Under the pieces are notes generated by a model. The model did not search any database and was not told where the DNA came from. It saw only the letters and a list, made by a program, of their open reading frames with translations. From assembly GCA_900169235.1 (NCBI GenBank), contig FWCC01000175.1:746-64745 (forward strand): a stretch of 64,000 bases of DNA. The letters run 5' to 3'. Made by a program: the position numbers and the translations under genes. How positions within the stretch are numbered: position 1 is the stretch's first letter; each line of letters begins with the position of its first letter. This DNA comes from Zarea fungicola (Eukaryota; Ascomycota; Sordariomycetes; Hypocreales; Cordycipitaceae). Shown piece after piece: positions 21,895 to 31,372 of the stretch.

Positions 21895-23505
21895 CTAGAA
21901 CAATAGGGATCTTCTGTGACTCTGCTTGCGCAATCTGGACTTTGCGCTCTTTGGCGGCGGCTGGTCTGGATCAAACCCGACAAGACAATTAACCGTCTCT
22001 GCACCCTCGCCCGCATCGTTAATCTGATCCCCAACTGGGCTCCTCCACTCTCCCGACAGCTTGATCCAGCTATCCAGCGCATCCGTCATGGTCCTCCCCA
22101 ACGCCATTGCTTTTTCCGCGCGGCCATGTGAGTAGTACGTGAGCAGTTTCCTCGCCGCCGCCGCATCGCCAGCCTGAAGTAGTGCGTCTGCCGCCTTTTC
22201 CACCCACTCTACGTCGTCCGACGATTGCGCCTCGAACCTCGTCAACATCTTGGTCACCAACGGCAAGAACGTATCCGGTGCCGAGCACATGTAGTACAGA
22301 ACCCTCTTAAACAGGCGGCCCGCAAAGCCCGACGCCTCCTGCATCTGAAAGTCTGGATTCAAAAAGCTGCTCGACGCCCCCGTGGTGAGGTAGCGATGCT
22401 CCCCAAACTCGGGCGGCACCGAGTCCACGCCCAGCCACCAGGGCAGAAACGGCGCGGCCACGGAGCCCGTCGGCGCGATCCATATCCGCAGCAGCATGTC
22501 CGGGCGGGCCATGACGTCGGCATGCAGACGCACAACCTGCCCGTAGCCGGCCTCGTCGTCGGCGATGCGCCGATCGCGCACCCTCTCCATGAGCTTGGCC
22601 TCTGTGAGCGGCGCCATGGCGCGGGTCTCGTCCTCCAGCTGCGCCTGCGACATGTACTTGAATCCGCCGTCTCGTGCCGAATACCTTTCCCCTTGCAGGC
22701 CATATACATCAAAGATGTTAAACGGCACGCCAGAGTCGGGATGCCACCAGCCCTGCTCCACCGCAAACGAGACGATATTGTCTGAACCCATGTAGTTGGG
22801 GTGATGCTTGTAGTTTACAGGAAACTCTTCAATGTAACCGGGATAGAGCACACGCACCTCGTCCGCGCCAAGCCTCTCGGCCGCCCACAGACCCCTTCCG
22901 CCGGCGAGCTCCCACACCACCCACCCCTCGTCCTTGTCGGCAATGAGATGCGTGTTGCCCCCGTACGTCGCCTCGCCGTACTCGCCAATCAAGCCGCCGA
23001 TAATCTCCACGCCGTGCCGCGCCGTCGTGGCCCTCTCCAAAACAACCCGAGCCAGGTCGCTGTACTGCAACCCCCGTTGCGGCGTGGGCGTCATGGCGAC
23101 GAGCTCCGCGCGGCTCTCGGCCCAGACATCCCGCACCGCAACGCCGTGCTCGTTGACGCCGCCATTAGTCAGAGGCGCGGGGAAACCCTCGTAGTCGGAG
23201 TACTCCATGCTGAGGTAGCGGTGGGTGTGGCGGGCCTGCGGGATGGCGAAGCGCTCGCCGGGGATGACGGCGTCTGCGGTGACGCCCACGGTGATGGTGG
23301 CGTTGGCCGGGTGGTCTTGGGCTGGGAAGAGCTGGAGCCAGTGGCTGGATACCTCCTCGCCCGTGCCGCCGACGAGGACACTCCCGTCGGCGGTGAGGTT
23401 CTTGCCGACGTAAAAGGCGTAGCTGGCTGCGGCCGGGGAGGCGAGCGAGACGAGCGCGAGGGAGAGCGGCAGGACGGAGAGTGTGGTGTGCATGGTTTCT
23501 ATCAA
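21895..23505 (-). CDS. secreted peptidase C69 family protein (dipeptidase-like), Ser in place of Cys nucleophile
   Basis: Ntn-hydrolase-type dipeptidase relative. Single exon; 536 residues from the first ATG, 532 from the preferred one at 23493 (MHTTLSVLPLSLALV). A signal peptide ends around SPAAA, exposing SYAFYVGKNLTADGS. In classic C69 enzymes the mature N-terminus starts with a catalytic Cys; here the residue is Ser28 (Ser24 from the second ATG). Further family features: GVNEHGVAV, the YGEATYGGNTHLIADKDEGWVVWE core, and GSDNIVSFAVEQGWW. The C-terminal third is helical with a basic end. Ntn hydrolases can use Ser, so activity is possible but unproven. The secreted localisation is an inference from the signal peptide. 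Confidence 0.82.
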   Translation of the reverse strand: MIETMHTTLSVLPLSLALVSLASPAAASYAFYVGKNLTADGSVLVGGTGEEVSSHWLQLFPAQDHPANATITVGVTADAVIPGERFAIPQARHTHRYLSMEYSDYEGFPAPLTNGGVNEHGVAVRDVWAESRAELVAMTPTPQRGLQYSDLARVVLERATTARHGVEIIGGLIGEYGEATYGGNTHLIADKDEGWVVWELAGGRGLWAAERLGADEVRVLYPGYIEEFPVNYKHHPNYMGSDNIVSFAVEQGWWHPDSGVPFNIFDVYGLQGERYSARDGGFKYMSQAQLEDETRAMAPLTEAKLMERVRDRRIADDEAGYGQVVRLHADVMARPDMLLRIWIAPTGSVAAPFLPWWLGVDSVPPEFGEHRYLTTGASSSFLNPDFQMQEASGFAGRLFKRVLYYMCSAPDTFLPLVTKMLTRFEAQSSDDVEWVEKAADALLQAGDAAAARKLLTYYSHGRAEKAMALGRTMTDALDSWIKLSGEWRSPVGDQINDAGEGAETVNCLVGFDPDQPPPKSAKSRLRKQSHRRSLLF

Positions 23506-24192
23506 ATCATGCCCGTGTTCTGACGAGCAGTCAAGGCCGAGAATGAGACATGCTCATCTGTTAACAAGTACAGCTGAAGTGGTGTGCTTGTTGCAGGGTC
23601 ATCTGTTGAATCATCAGTACGGCTGGAGTGTATAGTCAGTCGGTACCCCGCGGCTTGGCGTGTCCATGGAGAGAGTATGCAGGCCGACGTCACTGGCGTC
23701 GACGATTTGCAGGGCCAAATGGATCATGATTTTAATCTAGCCGATGCAAAGCAATTTCTTTACGGAGATGTGTAGTATAATTGACCCCAAGTACATACAT
23801 CCATATTGGGAATGCGAGGTGGTGACGACGACGCCGAGGCGTTGGCTGCCCCTCATGAGTGGGCGCGCCAGAGCAGAACGAGGGGCAGTTTACCGCCTCT
23901 TGCAACGGACACGTCTTTACAACCTTGCGGCGAGCTACCAGTCTGCAACCTTTTACGTCTCTAGTCACGCCAAAGTCAGTTAATAAATCTCAATTAAGAA
24001 GCGCGCAATTCCTACGACTGTGCGTCCTGTCGCATCCGCCGAATTTCCGCATTACGATCCCCGCGGCGCTTTCCGCTTTCCACGTAACTCCTCCGGACCT
24101 CCGACCAACGGCCTTGACTGGGACGGGCACACACCGGCGAAACAACACTACAAAAATCACAAGAATACAAATAAAAGGAATAATAAAAGAAA
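23506..24192. other. divergent intergenic region (C69-like and coactosin promoters)
   Basis: The minus-strand peptidase and plus-strand coactosin genes diverge here. An A-rich leader just before 24193 resembles a 5' UTR. No ORF with a recognisable domain is present. Confidence 0.5.
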
Positions 24193-24633
24193 ATGTCTGG
24201 ATTAGACGCCGCCGACATTGCCGCGGCCTACGACGCCGTGCGCAACGACAAGGACGACACCAAGTGGCTCCTCATCTCGGACGCCGGTGCGACGGGGAGC
24301 AAGCTCGCGCTGACCAAGACGGGCACCGGCGGCCTATCAGAGATGGCGGCGGCGCTGAACGACGGCAAGGTGCAGTACGGGTACGTGCGGGTCGAGTACG
24401 CCAACGACAAGGAGAGCACGCGGGTCAAGTTTGTGCTGGTCATCTGGATCGGGGAGGGGACCAAGGTGATGCGCAAGGCGCGGGTGAGCGTGGAGAGCGG
24501 CGACGTGAAGCGGGTGCTGTCGCATCACAGCATCGCGGTGACGACGGGGGACAGTCGGGAGCTGGAGGAGGGGGATATCGTGGCGAGGCTGCGCAAGGCG
24601 GGCGGCGCGGACTACAATGGGGGTCGGGGATAG
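24193..24633 (+). CDS. coactosin-like actin-binding protein (ADF-H domain)
   Basis: Single ADF-homology domain protein of 146 residues, the normal size for coactosin/cofilin. It binds F-actin and modulates filament turnover in the cytoplasm (family knowledge). The sequence shows IAAAYDAVRNDKDDTKWLLI, VQYGYVRVEY, KFVLVIWIGEG and ARVSVESGDVKRVLSHHSIAV, matching the ADF-H strand/helix order. It ends ADYNGGRG. It lacks the Ser-rich N-terminus of cofilin, hence the coactosin call. No introns are needed. Confidence 0.9.
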   Translation: MSGLDAADIAAAYDAVRNDKDDTKWLLISDAGATGSKLALTKTGTGGLSEMAAALNDGKVQYGYVRVEYANDKESTRVKFVLVIWIGEGTKVMRKARVSVESGDVKRVLSHHSIAVTTGDSRELEEGDIVARLRKAGGADYNGGRG

Positions 24634-24639
24634 ACATGA

Positions 24640-24716
24640 GCAGGAGAGGACGAGGAGAGGAAGAGGAGGAGAGGAAGAGGAAGACGAGGACGGGAGGGGG
24701 AAGACGAGGACGAGGA
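24640..24716 (+). repeat. long GA-rich polypurine tract
   Basis: About 77 nt almost entirely A and G (GAGGAC/GGAAGAG units), just after the coactosin stop. It may lie in the 3' UTR and could form triplex DNA. Confidence 0.7.
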
Positions 24717-26059
24717 ATCCAAAAGCAAGGGTTAGTATTCCCATGTTCTTGCACATGCCCGTGTACGAGGGACTGCACAAGTTGGGATGGAAGAATCAGG
24801 TCGATTGGGACTATTTGTAGGTGCGGATGAGTTGGTTAGATGCATTGATGCAACCACAATGCAATCATTGGTATGTAGACGGTGGATTGGTGTATTTTGG
24901 CGCAACATGGAGGAGTCTAAAAGCAAGCCCATCTAGAGTGCCATTTTCATAGAATAGCATTTCAATTCAGATGCCATTTCAATTATTCGATTAGCGGCTT
25001 TGCGCGTAATAAAACCGGATTACCCAATAGACAGATAAAAAAACTGTGTCACGCGAGCAGGCGTTATCCCTGCAGGTGCATGCATATACCAATGAGGTGA
25101 TTATTTCCTCTCTCTTGTTTTTTTTTTTTTTCTTTTTTCGTCTTTGTCAAGTTTAATCAAAGTGGTCCTCTTCACTTTACAGACTATTGGCAATGATGCC
25201 ATTGAGCTTACATGTTGAGTCTGACCATTATCCAATTCAGACCTTCACATGCTTTTTTTGCTCTCGTCTCATTTATCAGTGGAGTGAATCTCCCAACAAT
25301 TATAAAGATGCCTTCCAGAACGTTGGTGGCTGAATGGGTGGAAATGTCGTGCCACCAACGAGGCCTGCAAGGATTATTAGTTGCATCTACGGAGGAGTTA
25401 CGGAGTACGGAGTACTGGCAGCCCTATTGAAAGCTTGGCCTTGTGATCAACAGGGCATTGGAGGATGCGACTGTGCCAGCGCAGGGAGGCGGCCTGTCCG
25501 TAATAAATAATAAATTGAGTTTGCTGTCACGGCAAGCCGCAAGCTGCAAGCCGCAAGCCTTCTGCCACCCATCACCGTCCGTGTCCATTTGTCACACTGT
25601 GCGGTAGCAAACGGACAATCTTTGCCAAAAGAGAGCATCCGAACCACTCTGTTTGTCGCCAACTGTACTGGTATCCGTTGAAAAGACTCTTTCATGGGTA
25701 CTCTGTATCCTCTAGTGAAAAGTTTTTGCGGCAATTAAGCCTGATGAGCATCCGTTAAATTACGTTGGGCCAAGAGTACCCAGTATTGCCAGTACTGTAA
25801 GGCAGCGGTTCCACTGGTGACAGACAGGGGCAAGAGAGGGCCTGGTGGACTGAATCATGGTTGGTTTGCAGAGAGTGAGGCAAGGAGGGCTCGGTGAAGA
25901 AATTGGAACCTTGCCTGCTGTCCACTGTGGAGTTGAAGCTGTAGCGAATAACAGCTCAGAGACGCAGGAATCCAAAGAGGAGTGGACAAGACGCATGAAT
26001 AGCGCTGTTTTGCCATCTGTTGGTGGTGTTGCGGCTGCATTGCAGTGGATGGTGCAGTG

Positions 26060-26090
26060 AATGCTCAGCGAATGCTCAGCGAATGCTCAG
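26060..26090 (+). repeat. three tandem copies of an 11-bp unit
   Basis: AATGCTCAGCG occurs almost three times in a row. No function proposed. Confidence 0.7.
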
Positions 26091-27079
26091 TGGATGGCAG
26101 TGGATGGTTCCCTGCAGGCGGCAGCAAATAGCGGGCAGTCCGGGCGCCACCAACAAGGCTGGCGAATGAGGACTGCCACTGGCCACTGACCACTGACCAC
26201 TGTACGAGGACTGGCTGCAGGCAGTTGGCAGCTTGTACTTGTACCTGTACCTACGAGTAGTGTCTTGGCACCGTCCAATACGGCAACGCTCCGAGAGCAT
26301 ACCAGGTCTGTCGTATTAAACGCCTGTATACAAATGCCAAGCTTACTCTTTTGCACCATTTATTTATTTTTAAAAGAACGAGCTGATGTTGTAACAGGTC
26401 AGTCGCTGACTGCAAGGTACATTGCACAGACAGTTTCTGCAGCAAGCATGTAAACAAGCCTCAGCGTGGCTGCGTGGCTTGGGCTTGTTTTAACTAGTGA
26501 CGGCTAGCGTGGCAGTGGTGGTTTGGTCTGTCGCGTGGTAGACTGACAAACTGGTAGTGCTTGTTACCAGTAACAAGAACAAGCTTGTTTGCGGACGGCA
26601 GTGTAGTTTGCGACGGGCCGGCGATGCAACCAAGCCGAGCTCTCTTTTTTTTCCTTCTCTTTATTCTTACTGGGAAAAAGTCTCCGTCTCGTGTCATCCA
26701 TGCCGCTGTGATCCTGACCAACCAGATACCACCAACAGGCCCATGTCGGGTTTCCTCCATCCTCTGGTCAACTTTCCACCCAAGTCGCAGAATCATCATC
26801 GTCATACCTTTTATTTTCAGTCCATATCGCCCCGTCTTGCCCGTGAAGCCAAGACTCTCCGCTGCCCCTCTCACTGTATCAGCTAGGAAAAGTGACGTAG
26901 GTCCAGCCCAAAATCTACAGGCGCACTCCACGGGGCAAAGAGGGCCTCGGGCCACTAATCCATTCCCGTCAGCAGGACCCATGCCCAACATCCTCTGGCG
27001 GGTCCTGCAGCCAGTAATACAGCAGTACTACAGCAGTGCTGCAGGGGATGCGACCGCAAGGAACCCATGTGCCCGCGTA

Positions 27080-27322
27080 CAGTGGGTGGCAAGAAGTATT
27101 TGACCCCTACCAGGTATCTTCTGGCGCATAAGCTAACCTAAAATAGAAATCAAAACACTGCCGCTTTAGACTGATTAAGACAGTCCACTGTAAATCCACT
27201 GTAACCTCTCTCAGGGATAGGGTTATGCAAAAGCTAATAAAAGCAGCGTTATAGTAGCTTCCTATTTGGGCTAGTCGCAAGTAGATACCTCGAAGGGGTC
27301 AAATACTTACTGCCACCCACTG
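27080..27322. mobile_element. 243-bp miniature transposon, impala/mimp-like (Tc1/mariner)
   Basis: The ends are inverted repeats that begin CAGTGGGTGGCA. Over the first 47 nt, 41 positions agree between the left end and the reverse complement of the right end. The element is flanked by TA on both sides (27078-27079 and 27323-27324), the Tc1/mariner target duplication. It is too short to code for a transposase. The terminal sequence resembles Fusarium impala and mimp repeats (CAGTGGG...GCAA.AAGT), as known from the family; sharing a transposase source is inference. It lies about 1.1 kb upstream of the permease start. Confidence 0.88.
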
Positions 27323-28413
27323 TAAAAGAAACCAGACAGGTGGGTGTTCAACGCTGTTGGATCGGCCAGTGGGCTGCAGCTGCATGGCAGTGGGCACACA
27401 CCACCTTGTAGCGCACCAACCACTGGACGCCAGTTACCACTGTTTCGTTCATCCGTGTCTTGGCCTGGGGGATTGTCTGTTCTGTGCCGATAATGAGACA
27501 GTGATGAACACGCTGGCCATGCGGCTTGCTTCGACAAGATTTCTAGTTCAATTCCATGGCATTTTATTTTAATGCATCTGGCAAGACAACTGCCCCGTAG
27601 AATACAGTCAACCAACACAAGGCACCTGTACGGCAGCGTCGCGAACTCGGTACGTACCTGCCAGGCCCAGCCCCACTGAACCACGCCTCTGTCCACTACA
27701 AGCACTAAAACGCTTCGCTTTACAGCGGCCAATCCAAATCTTGACTTCAGCCTCGCACCTCATCAATCCCATTCCGGACTGCAAAGAATTTTATTCCATC
27801 TATTTTACTCGAGTTTATAAATGTACTGCCGATCCCTTGACTATATACTGGCTCATCCCCCGCGTCACTCTGCTGGCGGCTGTAACCTTTTCCTGTCCGT
27901 TGCTGCGTAAACATCTGCAAACGCCATCTTATTAGTAGAGAGAATACTGACGGATTAAATCTCTTCGCGCGACACCCAAACAGGAAGGCCTCCTCTTTTC
28001 TTCCTCCCGCTCTCCTCCACTACTGACTCTCTTCATCTCTCTCCTCACCTCCCTGTCCGTGGCTTTCCTCTCCCACAGGCCTACACCCACCCACCCGCCG
28101 GTCCAACCATCCCACTCTGGCATAGCCTCACGTGCTCGCTCTCTGTCGCCCGTTTGCCGATTCCTCGTCTCTCTCCCAATCTCATAAGCTCAGCTCTAGC
28201 TCCAACTCTGCGCCCCAAGCGAGCGGCTTCGTATCTTTTATTACTACCGCCTTGTCCCGCTCACCCAGCTGAGCCTTGCTTTTCTTGTCCTTTTTTTTTT
28301 AGAGCATCACCAACTCCAACTCCAACTTCCTACAACAACCATCTCGACGTCGACTTGACTTGGACTTTGCCCCGTCGACTCACTTCGACCACTTGACCAC
28401 TGCGACCGTCGCC

Positions 28414-30540
28414 ATGTCAAACGGCTTCGACTCCAACGGCTCCCCCAAGATGGACAAGGACCACAAGGACCGGGACCAATACGACGCCCCCCGCCTCTCC
28501 GTCGAGGACAATGCCGACCACTTCCTCGAGTCCCTGGGCTACAAGCCCGAGCTGTCGCGCAACCGCTCTACCGCCCAGGTCGCCTTCATGTCCTTTGTCC
28601 TCGCCTCCATTCCCTACGGTCTCGCCACCACCCTCCTCTACCCTCTCATCGGCGGTGGCTCCAGCGATGTCATCTGGGGCTGGGTTCTCGTCTCTCTGAT
28701 TATCGTCTGCGTTGCTGCTTCTCTTGGTGAAATTACCAGTGTTTACCCTACTGCAGGAGGTGCGCACTACTCCGTCGACCCCGACTACTCAGTCGACTTT
28801 CGACCCAACTTTTGCGACTAAACTTGCTAACAATACCTAGGTGTCTACTACCAGGCCTTCATGCTCGCCCCCGCCAAATGGCGTCGCATTGCCTCCTGGA
28901 TCTGCGGCTGGCTCTACGTCGTCGGCAACATTACCATCACCCTCGCCGTCAACTTTGGTACCGCCCTCTTCTACATTGGCTGCATCAACGTCTTTGACAA
29001 GGGTCTCGACGCCGAAGGCAATGTCATTCCCATGTTCGAAAACAGCGCCTGGCACCAGTTTATCGTCTTCCTCGCCATTACCATTCTTTGCAACCTAGTC
29101 TCTTCTCTTCTCAACAGATGGCTGCCCTGGATCGATGTAAGTCACCCCGCACTCCTCCACACACCACCACCGCTCTCCGCACAAGCTTCAGCCTCACCAA
29201 AACCAACCCCTTCAGCTACATCGGCTCAGTAGCTCCGGGAGCCGTGATGCGCCTCCGACCCCAGTCCCCAATCCCCCTTCCACTGCGCCACCACCGAACT
29301 ATCACCGAAATCCTATAGGCCAGCTCCCTCTAGCTCATCATTGCTGACCCCATTTTCTCATCCTAGACTGCTGCCATCTTTTGGACATTTGCCGGTGTCA
29401 TCGCCATCACCATTACCATTCTCGTCATGGCCAAATCCGGCCGCAACTCCGGTGCCTATGTCTTCGGCCACTTTGAAACCGCCTCCGGCTGGCCCAGCGG
29501 CTGGTCCTTTATGGTCGGCCTCCTCCACGCCGGCTACGCCACCTCGTCCACTGGCATGATTATCTCGTACGTAATTCCATAAACCCCATACCCAATTGAC
29601 ACGGGTCAATTCCTTGATCCGGTCTTCTCCTTGATCCGGTCAATTGGCCTTTGGGTCAATTGTCCTTGCCGACCTGGACCATGGACCCAGCTAACACTCT
29701 ACAGCATGTGCGAAGAGGTCCAGGAACCCGCCACCCAGGTCCCCAAGGCCATGGTCGCCACCATCTTCATCAACACCTTTGCCGGCCTCCTCTTCCTCGT
29801 CCCCCTCATGTTCGTCATGCCCGCCCAGGAGATTGCCGACATCATCGCCAGCGGCCAGCCCGTCCCCTACATCATCAAGGCCGCCGTCGGCTCCCCCGGT
29901 GGTGCCATTGGCCTCCTCATCCCCATCATGGTCCTCGCCCTCATCTGCGGCATCGGCTGCACCACCGCCGCCTCCCGCTGCGTCTGGGCCTTTGCCCGCG
30001 ACGGTGCCCTCCCCGGCTCCAAGTACTGGATCAAGGTCAACAAGAAGCTCGACGTTCCCTTCAACGCCATGATGCTCAGCATGGTCGTCCAGATTGTCCT
30101 CGGCGCCATTAACTTTGGTTCCGCCGTTGCCTTTAATGCCTTTTCCGGCGTCGGTGTCATTTGCCTCACGGCTTCCTACGCCACCCCCATTGCCATTAGC
30201 ATGATGACAGGTCGCAAGAAGCTCGTCGATGCCAAATTTAGCCTCGGCAAGTTTGGTTACGCCGCCAATGCCGTTGCTGTCGGTACGTTATCCAACCTGC
30301 CTGTCTTGCGACCATCCAAACATTGTTGCGAATTCTGCTAACTTTTTGACAGCCTGGTCCCTCCTCGCCCTCCCCCTCTTCTGCATGCCCTCGTACTACC
30401 CCGTCACCGACGTCACCCTCGTCAACTTTGCTTCCGTCGTCTTTGCCGGTGCCATGGCCATTTGCGGACTCTGGTACGTCGTCTGGGGCCACAAGAACTA
30501 TGCCGGTCCTCCCGTCCAGGAGCACGAACACGCCCAATAA
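28414..30540 (+). CDS. APC-family amino acid/GABA/choline-type permease
   Basis: Twelve-TM plasma-membrane permease of the fungal amino acid/choline transporter group. Exons 28414-28759, 28841-29136, 29367-29566, 29705-30282 and 30353-30540 give 535 residues, and all phases close. Features: N-terminal soluble DAPRLSVEDNADHFLESLGYKPEL, typical of this group; TM1 with AFMSFVLASIPYGLATTLLY; the consensus GEITSVYPTAGGVYYQ; later CEEVQEPATQVPKAMV and SRCVWAFARDGALPGS, hallmark sequences of GABA/choline-like permeases. The substrate is unknown (GABA, choline or an amino acid). The upstream CT-rich leader suggests strong expression (inference). Confidence 0.92.
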
Positions 30541-31372
30541 AGCTCTACGCGAGAGCCTGCTTTTTTATATCTATAACACGGATTCTTATATCTATAACAA
30601 GGCCTGGTTGAATGGAAGGATGATGCCTCTGTTGCATGTTTACGCTTTTCTTTTTCTTGGGTGGTGCTTTGATGGCGTCTTTTTTCTATAACGCGTTGAC
30701 CTGCGCAACTGTGGTCATTATACCCTTTCAATTGACATTTGCTGCAATGATTTCCTGTACAATATTAATGTGATCAATTGAGCTGAAGAAGAGTAATGCC
30801 GTTGGGACTTGCATACAAGAAGCGATGATCCTTGCGACATGCAGAATCACCAACCCTTGGAATGAAATTGGACAAGTGGAAAAGTTACGAATTGAAAAAT
30901 GCAGATCTAGACGATTCTTGAGATATGCACGAATCACCAACCCTTTCGAAATGAATTTGGACGAGTGGAAAGTTGAGAATTGAAATGTACAGATATTGTT
31001 TGCGTTTTTTTTATTTTATTAAGAAACCCTGATATTTAATGGAAACTGTACGGCTACGGAAATGGTGGCTCTTTACCGTAACCACTACCAGTGGCGGCCT
31101 CGTCTCGAAATCGTTGGCATTCGATTGAGTGCTGACAAGCCCTAAATAAACCCCAACAACAAAATTTACTACAATGTAGCCGACTAAATTCAACCACACT
31201 GTCTGCAACCTGAAATGGTAATCAATCCTGTATATCAGACATGGCCTCTTCCGCAGCGCATCCGCACCTTCTAGGGTAGCTGGCTTGGCAATCTTCGCCA
31301 CCAACCTCCCTGCTCCAACGTCTCACCCTGCGACCTCCAGGGCACATCCCTTAAACGTACCATGACGCCGCA
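30541..31372. other. intergenic with imperfect direct repeat
   Basis: Permease 3' flank followed by the promoter of the next gene. Two about 72-nt related segments occur at 30837-30908 and 30923-30994. No gene found. Confidence 0.5.
30837..30994 (+). repeat. imperfect tandem direct repeat, two copies of about 72 nt
   Basis: Both copies read ATGCA-GAATCACCAACCC, then GAATGAAATTGGAC(A/G)AGTGG and AATTGAAA(A)ATG-CAGAT, with several substitutions and small indels. The origin may be a local duplication; no TIRs or ORF are seen. Confidence 0.65.

Larger units (their letters stand above)
24634..28413. other. 3.8-kb intergenic region, permease promoter and a MITE
   Basis: Starts with a GA-rich tract (24640-24716). 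It also has short tandem repeats, several TACGGAGTAC-like elements near 25388-25410, a T-run at about 25118, and a 243-bp terminal-inverted-repeat element at 27080-27322. The last 450 nt are CT-rich, typical of a strong fungal promoter and leader. No gene-like ORF found. Confidence 0.55.
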
